Shown one piece after another: positions 21,839 to 30,086 of a stretch of DNA of 34,091 nucleotides (its first letter is position 1; every line of letters starts with the position of its first letter). Both the position numbers and the translations under genes were made by a program. This DNA comes from Candidatus Saccharimonadia bacterium (GTDB lineage Bacteria > Patescibacteriota > Saccharimonadia > UBA4664): positions 1 through 34,091 of the forward strand of contig DATKIP010000108.1 in assembly GCA_035544015.1 (NCBI GenBank), read 5' to 3'. Below the pieces are notes generated by a model. It made no database searches and was not told the origin of the DNA. It saw only the letters and a program-made list of their open reading frames with translations.

Positions 21839-23479
21839 ATGGCCATCGACACCGAGGGCCCCGGAACGGCGCTCTCTGACACCCGTCCACCCAAGAGCCG
21901 CCGGACCCAAAAGCTCAGGCGTTTCGGCCTGTGGATAATCGAAATCCCATTGTGCACCTCACTGCTCCTGCTACGGAACGCCCGCCGCGCCCTACGCGAG
22001 CTGCGGTCGTGGCGTACAACCCTGCTCGTATTGGTGAGCATCACTGCGGCCATCCCGCTAGCGCTCATCATCACCCCGGGCCAAGACGTGGTGGCTGCCG
22101 GCCAGCACGTCACGGTCGGCGCCAAACCTCCAGACCTGTCACTGTCAGGACCGGCCCAGGTGGTGCAGATCGGCAACACCAAGCTCGACATCCCCAAATA
22201 CCAGGTGTACGGACCCATCCGGCCCCGCCTTCAGAAAGGACCATTCGTCCGGAATGAGGCTGCGGGCAAAGCCCTCAACCCCCAAAACGGGTCCACTGAG
22301 AGCGCCTTCGGACCCGGAATCTGGGGCGGAATCCTCCGCTACCTCGGCCTGCTCGCGATGTTCGCCGTCGGCATCGCTCTCGGGCTGTACGCCATCCTCG
22401 AGCTCGGACGAGTCCTGTTCGCACTCCGGCGCCAAAGCCGGCGCCGCCCAGATCAAGTCAGCCTCACGCTACTGGAATTCCGGCAGCGCTATGGCCAACC
22501 GATCTTGCGGCGGGCGGTCTGCGTGCTCGCCGGCGTCCTGACGGCTCTGGCGCTCTGCCTCACCGGCACCGCCGTTGGCGCCCACGGTCTGGCGGGCGCC
22601 GAGTCGCTAGCCGACATCTTCGGCACCACCTATGTCACGCCGTCGCCCACCGGCCCGGTGCTCACCGACGTCGAGGGCGCCGTAGCGGGCGACTCCCGGG
22701 TTTCCGAGCAAGGCGGCCCGCTCGTCGCCAACCCGACCCAAGACGACCGCGACTGCGGCCGCAGCAGCGACTCGCTAGCCGAGGAGCTCAAACAGCAACT
22801 CCTCGTCAAGGTGGCCAACCTGGCCTGCCCCAGCGCCACCGTCGCCGCCGGCCTTCGCGGCTCCCAGCTGCGCAGCAACCGGTACCTGCCGCCACAAGTG
22901 GGGCTACTCAAGAACATCAAGAGCCTCAAATTCGTGGTAGTAATGATCGGCGCCAACGATGTCCGCTGGGCCGACGCCATCGGCTACTGCTACATCGTAG
23001 TCGACTGCAGCGACCCGTTCATGCACTCGGAGTTCGAGTACCTGCTGACCGACTTCGACCAGGCGTACGGCCAGCTCCTGCGCGACCTCAACGAGTTGCC
23101 CACCCATCCGCAGATCATCATCGTGAAGTCGTACGAAGCGCTCAGCCCCGACGCCGTCAAGCTCAATCCGAGTTGCCCAGACCTGCAAGGGCCACCGGGC
23201 ATAGCGGGCGTCAAGCCGCTCAACGAGAAAAAGATCGCGTACCTGCGGTCGCTGGGCGACGAACTCAACGCGGTCCTGACCACCGGCGCCGAAAAGTACC
23301 ACTTCGACGTCGCCACGCCGCACCTCACCCGGCTGTGCGAGCCGAGTCCACCCGGACTCGGCCCCGACATCCGCGGGGTGGCCGACCCCGACCGGTTCCA
23401 CCCCACCGGCCTCGGCGAAATCCGCCTGGCCGAGGCCGTACTGCCCCTCATCATCAAGGGCCGTACCAAGCCCAACTAA
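21839..23479 (+). CDS. Membrane-anchored SGNH/GDSL hydrolase
   Basis: 546 aa. The C-terminal half (from ~280) is an SGNH esterase: block I AVAGDSRVS (GDS at 284-286, nucleophile Ser286), block III GAND (371-374), and the catalytic pair in DPDRFHPTG near 522-527. The N-terminal half has three membrane segments (about 60-79, 165-195 and 224-248) separated by a ~85-residue loop, so the catalytic domain probably faces outside. The CGRSS...ACPSA pattern after the nucleophile resembles actinobacterial secreted lipase/esterases. Likely acts on acyl or acetyl esters of lipid, glycan or envelope material. Monocistronic with its own promoter and two GC hairpins behind. High-GC codon preference. Confidence 0.82.
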   Translation: MAIDTEGPGTALSDTRPPKSRRTQKLRRFGLWIIEIPLCTSLLLLRNARRALRELRSWRTTLLVLVSITAAIPLALIITPGQDVVAAGQHVTVGAKPPDLSLSGPAQVVQIGNTKLDIPKYQVYGPIRPRLQKGPFVRNEAAGKALNPQNGSTESAFGPGIWGGILRYLGLLAMFAVGIALGLYAILELGRVLFALRRQSRRRPDQVSLTLLEFRQRYGQPILRRAVCVLAGVLTALALCLTGTAVGAHGLAGAESLADIFGTTYVTPSPTGPVLTDVEGAVAGDSRVSEQGGPLVANPTQDDRDCGRSSDSLAEELKQQLLVKVANLACPSATVAAGLRGSQLRSNRYLPPQVGLLKNIKSLKFVVVMIGANDVRWADAIGYCYIVVDCSDPFMHSEFEYLLTDFDQAYGQLLRDLNELPTHPQIIIVKSYEALSPDAVKLNPSCPDLQGPPGIAGVKPLNEKKIAYLRSLGDELNAVLTTGAEKYHFDVATPHLTRLCEPSPPGLGPDIRGVADPDRFHPTGLGEIRLAEAVLPLIIKGRTKPN

Positions 23480-23484
23480 CGATA

Positions 23485-23541
23485 CCGGCTCCTCAGGAGC
23501 CGGCCACCGGCCCCCGTGCGCACACCATGCGCACGGGGGCC
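23485..23541 (+). terminator. Double hairpin terminator after the SGNH gene
   Basis: First hairpin CCGGCTCC-TCA-GGAGCCGG (23485-23503). Second GGCCCCCGTGCGCA-CACCA-TGCGCACGGGGGCC (23509-23541), 14 perfect bp. No T-tract. It lies between two convergent genes. Confidence 0.75.
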
Positions 23542-23568
23542 TCGGCATGTTTAGGGACGAACCCTAGG

Positions 23569-24813
23569 CTAGGGTCGGACCCTACTCGCCACCACACCCA
23601 ATTTCACCAACTCCACCTCATCCCCGTCCCGCCGCTTCCACTCCACCGAGCCCTGCTCCAGCGTGCGCTTGCTCACCGTCAACCGCAACGGCACGCCTAT
23701 CAAATCCGCATCCGCGAACTTCGCTCCCGCCGGCGCGTCGCGGTCATCGTAGAGTACCTCCACACCAGCCCGCATCAGCTCGTCGTACAACGCATCGGCC
23801 GCCACCGTCACTGCATCATCCGCTCCCAGCCGCACCAAGTGCACCGCAAACGGCGCCACGCTTTCGGGCCACATTATGCCCTTCTCATCGTTATATTTCT
23901 CCACAATCACGCCCATCACGCGCGAAATCCCAATACCATAGCACCCAATCACCGGATACTGTTTCTGGTCGTGCTCATCCACAAACCCCAGATCAAACGC
24001 CTTGCCATACTTTTGCCCCAGGTCAAACACATTGCCTACCTCGGCACTTTTGGCTTCCTTAAGCTTATCCTTGCTACACCGCGGACACACATCGCCGGGC
24101 TTCACCTTGGCAATCTCATCCTCCACACAAAAGTCACAATTGTCGCAATAATAAATTACGTCTTCACCCGCATCGGTCAGCACCTCAAATTCGTAGCTCA
24201 CCTTCTCGCTAAACGCACCCCCCGAAGCCTCCGTCACCTTGGCCGTCAAACCCAGCCGCTTGAAAATCCGCAGGTACGCCTCTTTCGCCTCTTTGTAAAA
24301 TGCGTCAAAATCCGCCTGCGTGGTATGAAACGAGTACATATCCTTCATGAAGAACTCGCGCCCGCGCATAATCCCGCTCTTGGCCCGCAGTTCATCCCGG
24401 TACTTCCAATGAATCTGGTACACCTTCACCGGATACTGCTTATACGACTGCGCTCGACTCAGCACCAGCGGGCTCACCACCTCCTCCTCGCTCTGCCCCA
24501 AAGCATAGTCATTGCCCGTGCGGCTTTTGATCTTAAACAGCACGTCAATGCCGTCCCAACCGCCCGTCTTCACCCACGGCTCCTTCGGGTGCAATGTCGG
24601 CATCAAAATCTCCTCCGCGCCCAGCCCGTTCATCTCCTCGCGCACCACTTGCTCAATCTTGCGCAGCACCCGCAGCCCCAGCGGCATGTAGGTATACACC
24701 CCCGCCATCAACTGGTCCACAAACCCCGCCCGCGTCAGCAACTGGTAATTGAGGCTGTCGCCCTCTCCGGCCAGGGTTTTACTCGTCTTAAATAAGGTCT
24801 GTGATAATCTCAT
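23569..24813 (-). CDS. proS: Prolyl-tRNA synthetase (short form)
   Basis: 414 aa, class II. Motif 2 is in YRDELRAKSGIMRGREFFMKDMYSFH, typical of ProRS. Motif 3 is GYGIGISRVMGVIVEKYNDEKG. A Cys cluster (CDNCDFC ... CPRC) stands where the bacterial type carries its editing insertion, which is here reduced, so post-transfer editing may be missing in cis. The C-terminal anticodon-binding domain begins near FAVHLVRLGADD. Start chosen at ATG after GGAGAG. The open frame further upstream runs into the T-box. Regulated by the T-box leader directly upstream. Confidence 0.95.
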   Translation of the reverse strand: MRLSQTLFKTSKTLAGEGDSLNYQLLTRAGFVDQLMAGVYTYMPLGLRVLRKIEQVVREEMNGLGAEEILMPTLHPKEPWVKTGGWDGIDVLFKIKSRTGNDYALGQSEEEVVSPLVLSRAQSYKQYPVKVYQIHWKYRDELRAKSGIMRGREFFMKDMYSFHTTQADFDAFYKEAKEAYLRIFKRLGLTAKVTEASGGAFSEKVSYEFEVLTDAGEDVIYYCDNCDFCVEDEIAKVKPGDVCPRCSKDKLKEAKSAEVGNVFDLGQKYGKAFDLGFVDEHDQKQYPVIGCYGIGISRVMGVIVEKYNDEKGIMWPESVAPFAVHLVRLGADDAVTVAADALYDELMRAGVEVLYDDRDAPAGAKFADADLIGVPLRLTVSKRTLEQGSVEWKRRDGDEVELVKLGVVASRVRP

Positions 24814-24837
24814 CAAAGTCTCTCCGTTATTAAAAAA

Positions 24838-25002
24838 TCGCTCCCGCCAAACGCAAAAAATCACGTCTGACAAGAACGAGGCTATCTCGTGGTACCATCT
24901 TGTCTTCACCGAATCGCTTCGGCCTTAATTTCTCAGATCACGGTGAGGTCCGGCACGGCTCATCGCCGGCAGCTCCAGGGCGGGAGACCCATTCACAGCT
25001 TT
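24838..25002 (-). promoter_or_regulatory. T-box riboswitch controlling proS
   Basis: On the minus strand: a Stem I region (about 24925-25000), Stem III hairpin CCGAA-GCGA-TTCGG, then the antiterminator GACAAGA (24898-24904) with the bulge TGGTACC and CGAG pairing to CTCG and TCTTGTC (24869-24880). The bulge's TGGT is complementary to ACCA, the end of uncharged tRNA-Pro with discriminator A. The competing terminator pairs TCGTTCTTGTCAGACG (24864-24879) with CGTTTGGCGGGAGCGA (24838-24853), a continuous 16 bp with G-T pairs, followed by six T. It uses the antiterminator's 3' strand, so the two exclude each other. The specifier codon is not certain. A CCG in the 3' part of Stem I is a candidate. 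Confidence 0.92.
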
Positions 25003-25008
25003 GCAAGC

Positions 25009-25037
25009 AAAGTATCATGCCACCGCTACCGTGTCAA
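25009..25037 (-). promoter_or_regulatory. Promoter of the T-box/proS transcript
   Basis: Minus strand TTGACA (25032-25037), 17 nt, TACTTT (25009-25014). The -35 lies in the last codons of the PadR gene. Confidence 0.7.
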
Positions 25038-25351
25038 AATCTCTCATCAAATGCCTGCACCGTCCGCCGCAGCAACCCCAAATCTCGTCCCAGCTGCGCC
25101 CGCCCTTCGCGGGTAATCTCGTAATACCGCCGCCGGTCTCCCTGCGATCCCACCATCACCGTCACCAAACCATCCCCCGCCAGCCGCTTCACTGCCTTAT
25201 AAACCGTCGCGTTCCCCGACGCCACCCGTCCCCGCGAGATATTCGTCACATGCGCCTCCAGTTCATAACCATGCCGCGGCTCTCGGCTCAACGAAGCCAA
25301 TATTAGTGTATCCACTAACCGAAATGACGGTTCAAATATATAACGCTCCAT
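25034..25351 (-). CDS. PadR family transcriptional regulator
   Basis: 105 aa. Winged-helix domain of the PadR type: LVDTLILASLSREPRHGYELEAHV, then GRVASGNATVYKAVKRLAGDGLV (recognition helix region) and the wing GDRRRYYEITREGRAQL. The long C-terminal dimerisation helix of larger PadR proteins is short. Start chosen at ATG with GGAAGG 9 nt upstream. It sits alone between the rpsB-CPBP operon and proS. Its target may be itself or the neighbouring CPBP gene. No clear operator palindrome is seen other than the hairpin at 25385-25433, which looks like a terminator. Confidence 0.85.
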   Translation of the reverse strand: MERYIFEPSFRLVDTLILASLSREPRHGYELEAHVTNISRGRVASGNATVYKAVKRLAGDGLVTVMVGSQGDRRRYYEITREGRAQLGRDLGLLRRTVQAFDERF

Positions 25352-25384
25352 GCCTCCCAACCTTCCGATACTACTATCACAAAA

Positions 25385-25433
25385 TGCTGTCCCGGGGAAT
25401 CTATTCCCCGTTACTACATTCCCCGGGACAGCA
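25385..25433 (-). terminator. Terminator after the rpsB...CPBP operon (16-bp perfect stem)
   Basis: TGCTGTCCCGGGGAAT and ATTCCCCGGGACAGCA form a perfect 16-bp stem with a 17-nt loop. On the minus strand it is followed by TTTTGTG. On the plus strand it is followed by AAAAATAC. Confidence 0.8.
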
Positions 25434-25483
25434 AAAATACACTAGGGACGCCGACCCGGTCAACCCCGTCACGAATACCCAAG

Positions 25484-26218
25484 CTACTTACTCGTAATCG
25501 CCAAAAACGCCAAGTAATTATTGACCATATGCAGCAATATCCCCGGCACAATGCTGCGTGTGCGCACGTACATAAAGCACAGCAGCAAGCCTAAAATCAT
25601 CGTATACACAAACAAATTCGCCTGCCCATGCGCTAGCCCAAACAAAGCCGACGACAGCACCGCCCCCCAAATCAATCCCGTTCGCTTAGCCAACGCCGGA
25701 AAAATAAAGCCCCGAAATATCGTCTCCTCGAGTACTGGCGGTATCAGCACGAGCGCGATCAAGGCCAAGCTCCAGTGCGAATCCGCCCCCTTCGTAAACT
25801 CGTTCGTCTGCGCCTGATTCGGATCAAATGCCGGCACCAGCAGCTTCACCAGCTCCAGCGTCACCTGCGCCGCGATCAAAAACACGACCAAAATAACCAC
25901 CAAGTACCCCACCGCGCGCCACACACTCACCCGCCGCCAACCTACCATCTGCCAGCCCACTCGGTAGTGCCTCAAAAACAGCGCCATCAAGCCAAATCCC
26001 AGCGCCACGCCAATCAGATCCAGCGCAAAGGTGGCCCCCACATCCTCGCTGCGCACCCCGGCCAAAAACCCCGCTACCGGCGGTATCACCCGCGCCAGCA
26101 ACGCCAAAATCACCCCCAGCAGCACCTGTGCCACAAACCACCCAGCCACCAGGAGCACCGCATCGCGAACCCCCCACGGTACCCGCAAATATTCCGGCAG
26201 CTCCTTCGGCCCCTTCAC
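25484..26218 (-). CDS. CPBP family intramembrane glutamic metalloprotease-like protein
   Basis: 244 aa, about seven membrane segments. The CPBP (Abi) motifs are complete: EETIFRG (Glu-Glu and Arg; near 163-169), FGLAHGQ with the conserved His (near 193), and a final HMVNN with His and Asn (near 230). The family includes eukaryotic CAAX-prenyl proteases. Bacterial members act in peptide-pheromone maturation, bacteriocin immunity or unknown membrane tasks. The GTG start directly abuts the rseP stop (TAGGTG). Last gene of the operon, a frequent but uninformative place. Confidence 0.87.
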   Translation of the reverse strand: MKGPKELPEYLRVPWGVRDAVLLVAGWFVAQVLLGVILALLARVIPPVAGFLAGVRSEDVGATFALDLIGVALGFGLMALFLRHYRVGWQMVGWRRVSVWRAVGYLVVILVVFLIAAQVTLELVKLLVPAFDPNQAQTNEFTKGADSHWSLALIALVLIPPVLEETIFRGFIFPALAKRTGLIWGAVLSSALFGLAHGQANLFVYTMILGLLLCFMYVRTRSIVPGILLHMVNNYLAFLAITSK

Positions 26219-27322
26219 CTAGGGACGCTTTCGCACATCGTAAATCGTAATCACAACCATCAACGCCATCAGCGCCATAAAACCAATCGTGTGAATTTTG
26301 GCCTCTGTTTCGGCCGAAATACTCCGCTTCATAAACCGCCGCAGCGTAATTACCGCCAGCCGACCCCCATCGAGCGCCGGCAGCGGCAGCACATTAAACG
26401 CCGCCAGCGCCACCGCAATATTAGCCATAAACACAAAGATATAAGCCAATCCCAGCGACGACAAACTCTGCAAAATAAACACAATGCCGAGCGGACCCGA
26501 AGCCGCTTCCGCCGCCGCTGGTACCGCCGGCGAAAACAACCCCACGAGCAACGCCGGTATGTGCACGAGCAGCATCACCACCCCCACGATCGTCGCCACA
26601 AACAACGCCCCCGTAATGTACAACGCCGCCGCCACAGCACTCAACGGATCGTACCGCAGCTTGTACACCTGTTGGCTGCCTACGCCTAGATACCCGTCCT
26701 TGGACCCCGCTTCGCGCAGCTTCACCGACACCTCGCGCGCAGCCGAACCGCTCCGGACCTGCAGCTGCACGGTCTGACCAGCATGAGTCTTGGTATAATC
26801 CCGCAGCGCCGCCTCACTAGCGAGCTTGGTGCCCCCGGCCGACAGCAAATAATCACCTCGCTTCAAGCCTGCCGCAGCCGCCGGCGAACCCGCCACCACC
26901 TCGGCCAAAATCAACTCCCGCGGCTGGGCATACTCAGTGTGCAAAAACGATGGCTCAAACGACGGCCCCAGCGCCGGCAAGCCCGTCACGCACAAGCCGT
27001 ACAGCAATACCACCGCCGTTAGCAAATTCATCGCCACCCCGGCCAGCAAGATCTTGGCCTTGGTACCAAATTTAGCCGCCGCAAACGTCCCCGCCCCCGA
27101 TTCGGCCGTATCCTCACCCTTCAGACGCACAAACCCGCCCAACGGAAACCAGTTTATCGAATACAACGTGCCCTTAATCTTCTTCCCCCACAGCCGCGGC
27201 GGAAATCCAATACCAAACTCTTCCACCTCTACGCCGCCGCGTCGAGCAGCCACAAAGTGCCCCAACTCGTGCAAAATCACCAGCAGCGAAAACAGCACAA
27301 TCACAAGAATAATAACTAGCAT
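26219..27322 (-). CDS. rseP: Site-2 intramembrane zinc protease RseP/RasP
   Basis: 367 aa, M50. HELGH at residues 18-22 in the first membrane helix binds zinc. The third ligand is in NVLPLPALDGGRL in a late helix. One PDZ domain lies between (VVAGSPAAAAGLKRGDYLLSAGG ... GYLGVG). It cleaves membrane-spanning substrates such as anti-sigma factors and leftover signal peptides. Position after uppS is the common bacterial order, although cdsA and dxr, which often stand between, are absent. Confidence 0.93.
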   Translation of the reverse strand: MLVIILVIVLFSLLVILHELGHFVAARRGGVEVEEFGIGFPPRLWGKKIKGTLYSINWFPLGGFVRLKGEDTAESGAGTFAAAKFGTKAKILLAGVAMNLLTAVVLLYGLCVTGLPALGPSFEPSFLHTEYAQPRELILAEVVAGSPAAAAGLKRGDYLLSAGGTKLASEAALRDYTKTHAGQTVQLQVRSGSAAREVSVKLREAGSKDGYLGVGSQQVYKLRYDPLSAVAAALYITGALFVATIVGVVMLLVHIPALLVGLFSPAVPAAAEAASGPLGIVFILQSLSSLGLAYIFVFMANIAVALAAFNVLPLPALDGGRLAVITLRRFMKRSISAETEAKIHTIGFMALMALMVVITIYDVRKRP

Positions 27323-27338
27323 CGCTATCTATTGTAAC

Positions 27339-28043
27339 CTATTTGCCAAACCGCCGCTGCCGCCGTTCGTATTCATCGAAGGCCACACCCAGATCAGCCA
27401 CGGTAAACGCCGGCCACGGGGTAGGCGTAAAGTACAGCTCGGCGTAGCTCACTCGCCACAGCATAAAGCCGCTCAAGCGCTGCTCGCCCGATGTCCGAAT
27501 CACGAAGTCGACCGGCGGCAATTCGGGGTGATACAAATACCCCGCCAGCCGCTCCACGGTCACTTCGGCCGCCGCTACCCCATCGGCCACCAACCGCGCC
27601 ACGCCTTCAGCCAGCTCCACGTGGCCACCGTAGTTGAAACACATCGCCACCACCGCCCGCGTGTTGTGAGCCGTTTTGGCCTCGGCTGATTCAATAGCCC
27701 TCAGCACCTTCACGCTCAGCCGCTCCCGCGAGCCCACAAACACCACCTTCAGGCCCTCGCGAGCATATTTACCGAGCTCCTTGGTGGCAATCCACACCAA
27801 AAGATCCATCAAATATTCCACTTCTTCACTACTCCGCCGCCAATTTTCGGTGGAAAAAACATACGCCGAAACGTAGCGTACACCACGACCAACCGCCTCT
27901 CGCACGATCTCGTGCAGATTTTCGTAACCACGACGGTGCCCCTCAAGCTGCGGCAAACCCTCAGCCCGTGCCCAGCGCCGGTTGCCATCCAAAATCAGCC
28001 CCAAATGAGTCGGCACCAGCCTCGCAGGCACGGATTCGGTCAC
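27339..28043 (-). CDS. uppS: Undecaprenyl diphosphate synthase (cis-prenyltransferase)
   Basis: 234 aa. Makes the C55 lipid carrier for peptidoglycan. Conserved region I LILDGNRRWA with catalytic Asp19, then AYVFSTENWRR, FNYGGHVEL, and region V IRTSGEQRLSGFMLWRVSYAELYF. The GTG start overlaps the frr stop by one base (TAGTG). It acts with MurD and PBP2 in the same pathway. Confidence 0.95.
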   Translation of the reverse strand: MTESVPARLVPTHLGLILDGNRRWARAEGLPQLEGHRRGYENLHEIVREAVGRGVRYVSAYVFSTENWRRSSEEVEYLMDLLVWIATKELGKYAREGLKVVFVGSRERLSVKVLRAIESAEAKTAHNTRAVVAMCFNYGGHVELAEGVARLVADGVAAAEVTVERLAGYLYHPELPPVDFVIRTSGEQRLSGFMLWRVSYAELYFTPTPWPAFTVADLGVAFDEYERRQRRFGK

Positions 28044-28603
28044 TAGACCTCCATGATCTCCTTGGCTTTGGCGGCCTCGAGCTCCTCGATGCGGCGCTGA
28101 AACTTCTCAATCATTTTGTTCAGTTCAGCTTCAGCAAACTTCACGTCGTCGCTTGTCGCCTCTTTGGCTTTTTCCAGCTTCTTGACCTCGCCCAGCACGT
28201 CGTGGCGGATATTGCGCAACGCAATCCGGCAGTCCTCCACCTTGCTACCCAGGCTTTTTACAATCTCTTTGCGACGCTCCTCGGTCAACGGCGGAATGCT
28301 CATCCGCACCACGTTACCATCATTGCTCGGGTTGAGCCCCAGCGCCTGATTTTCTCGAATCGCCTTCTCAATCGGCCCAATCGCGGTCTTGTCCCACGGC
28401 GCCACCGCCAGACTACGCGCATCGGGCGTGCTCACCGAAGCCACCGCCCGAAGCGGCTGCACCGCGCCGTACAGCTCCACGATCACGCCATCCAACAACG
28501 CCACTGAGGCGCGGCCGGTGCGCAAGCTCTTGAGGTCCTCGCCAAAGTGCACCACGGCCTTTTCCATTTTCAGTCCAGTCGATTCAACGAGTGCTCGAAT
28601 CAT
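28043..28603 (-). CDS. frr: Ribosome recycling factor
   Basis: 186 aa, standard length. With EF-G it splits the post-termination ribosome. Typical segments: LKSLRTGRASVALLDGVIVELYG, the beta domain (LAVAPWDKTAIGPIEKAIRENQALGLNPSNDGNVVRMSIPPLTEERRKE shortened here), and the long triple-helix bundle. The ATG overlaps the tsf stop (ATGA). Confidence 0.96.
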   Translation of the reverse strand: MIRALVESTGLKMEKAVVHFGEDLKSLRTGRASVALLDGVIVELYGAVQPLRAVASVSTPDARSLAVAPWDKTAIGPIEKAIRENQALGLNPSNDGNVVRMSIPPLTEERRKEIVKSLGSKVEDCRIALRNIRHDVLGEVKKLEKAKEATSDDVKFAEAELNKMIEKFQRRIEELEAAKAKEIMEV

Positions 28604-29187
28604 ACCCCTCCTAGTTCCATCCGCGTATACCGGCGAATGACTATATTCTCTCCCAATTTGGCAATTAAGTCTGTAGTCAATTTACCTACCGTTACGTCGG
28701 GATCCTTCACAAACGGCTGGTTGATCAGGCAAACCTGCTCATAGTATTTAGCTAGTTTGCCATCCACGATCTTCTCAATAATCTCGGCCGGCTTGCCCTC
28801 AACCTCCTTGCGATAGATCGCCTTCTCGCTCTCTACCACCTCAGCTGGCACTGCCTCCGGGTTCAAATATTCGGGCGCCGCCGCCGCAATGTGCATCGCT
28901 ACGTCGCGCACAAAGATCTTAAAGTCATCCGTACGCGCCACAAAATCAGTTTCGCAGTTCACCTCCACGAGCACGCCAATGCGGCCGCCGTGCACATAAC
29001 CTTCGATCACGCCAGCCCGAGCCTCGCGATCGCTCTTTTTGGCCGCCGAGGCCTCGCCCTTTTCGCGCAAATACTTCACCGCCGCATCAAAATCACCGCC
29101 GGCAGCCTCAAGCGCCTCTTTGGCCTTCATCATTCCTGCGCCCGTTTGGTCGCGCAGTTTTTTGATATCTTCTACCGAAACCGCCAT
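28600..29187 (-). CDS. tsf: Elongation factor Ts (short form)
   Basis: 195 aa, against about 283 in E. coli. Nucleotide exchange factor for EF-Tu. The N-terminal UBA-like domain (IKKLRDQTGAGMMKAKEALEAAGGDFDAAVKYLREKG) and the core with VEVNCETDFVARTDDF are intact. The second half of the core and the dimerisation coiled coil are reduced, as in cyanobacterial, plastid and CPR-type proteins. Starts 3 nt after the rpsB stop, with GGAGG-like sequence before it. Confidence 0.95.
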   Translation of the reverse strand: MAVSVEDIKKLRDQTGAGMMKAKEALEAAGGDFDAAVKYLREKGEASAAKKSDREARAGVIEGYVHGGRIGVLVEVNCETDFVARTDDFKIFVRDVAMHIAAAAPEYLNPEAVPAEVVESEKAIYRKEVEGKPAEIIEKIVDGKLAKYYEQVCLINQPFVKDPDVTVGKLTTDLIAKLGENIVIRRYTRMELGGV

Positions 29188-29190
29188 GAC

Positions 29191-29910
29191 TTAAGCCTCC
29201 TCCGTCTTATCAGCCGCCTTGCTGGCGTGCAGCTTGGCGCCTTCAGCCGCCGCCTCTGCCACCGCACCCGTGATTACCCGCACGCTCTTGATGGCGTCGT
29301 CATTGGCCGGAATTTTGTAATCCACCAGATCGGGGTCGGCGTTGCTATCCACGATCGCGATCACCGGAATACCCAGTTTACGCGCCTCGGCCACGGCGAT
29401 CATCTCGCCCGGCACATCCACGACATAAATCGCCGCCGGCAAGCCATCCATGTGCTTAATGCCGCCAAAGACACGGTTGAGCGCTGCTACCTCGTTTGAA
29501 AAATCGAGCAATTCTTTCTTGTTGTACTTGGCCTGGAAGTCGCTCTCCAAACCCGCCTCAAGTTTCTTGAGCCGCTGCACCTGCAACCGAATAGTACGGA
29601 AGTTGGTGAGCATGCCACCCAGCCATCGCTCGGTAACGTATGGCAAATTATTGGCCTCGGCGATTTCCTTGATCACCGGCGCCGCCTGGCGCTTGGTGCC
29701 CACGAGCAAAACCTTGCCGCCATGCGACGCGGTTTCGCGCGCAAATGTCGTGGCCTCTTTGAGCATTATGCCCGTCTTGGTGAGGTCCAAAATGTGCACC
29801 CCGCCCCGCGCGCCATAAATGTACTCGCGCATTTTGGGATTCCACCGGCGGGTCTGATGCCCAAAGTGTGCACCGGCCTCAAGTAGTTCTTTTAGGCTTA
29901 CATCAGCCAT
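29191..29910 (-). CDS. rpsB: 30S ribosomal protein S2
   Basis: 239 aa, full length. Clear S2 signatures: [28 protein letters not shown]-like [27 protein letters not shown], and [28 protein letters not shown]. First gene of the rpsB-tsf-frr-uppS-rseP-CPBP operon. AAGGA lies before the start. Confidence 0.97.
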   Translation of the reverse strand: MADVSLKELLEAGAHFGHQTRRWNPKMREYIYGARGGVHILDLTKTGIMLKEATTFARETASHGGKVLLVGTKRQAAPVIKEIAEANNLPYVTERWLGGMLTNFRTIRLQVQRLKKLEAGLESDFQAKYNKKELLDFSNEVAALNRVFGGIKHMDGLPAAIYVVDVPGEMIAVAEARKLGIPVIAIVDSNADPDLVDYKIPANDDAIKSVRVITGAVAEAAAEGAKLHASKAADKTEEA

Positions 29911-29993
29911 TATTGTGTCCTTTCATCTACGCACGACCACCCAAGCGGGAGGATTACGGCCGGGCTGATTCGTTAAAATATTTAAGCTCCCGG

Positions 29994-30022
29994 ACTATAG
30001 CAGATTTACCCGTGCAAGACAA
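29994..30022 (-). promoter_or_regulatory. Promoter of the rpsB operon
   Basis: Minus strand TTGTCT (30017-30022), 17 nt, TATAGT (29994-29999) with extended TG (TGCTATAGT). About 77 nt of 5' UTR follow, long enough for an S2 autoregulatory site, though none is recognised. Confidence 0.75.
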
Positions 30023-30045
30023 CACCCCGCCGCAAAGAAGAAAGG

Positions 30046-30082
30046 CTCGCCGAGAACGGCAAAACCTTTCTCCGCGAGCCAT
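30046..30082 (-). terminator. Terminator of the P-loop kinase gene
   Basis: Minus strand GGCTCGC-g-GAGAA pairs with TTCTC-g-GCGAGCC and is followed by TTTCTTCTTT. It lies 4 nt after the kinase stop. Confidence 0.8.
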
Positions 30083-30086
30083 AAAA

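Noticed and set aside
23173-24795. 540-codon open frame on the plus strand opposite proS
   Set aside because: His/Leu/Pro-rich shadow of ProRS and the SGNH gene end.
25385-25433. 16-bp inverted repeat as a PadR operator
   Set aside because: Its length, hairpin shape and T-run on the minus strand after the CPBP gene fit a terminator better.
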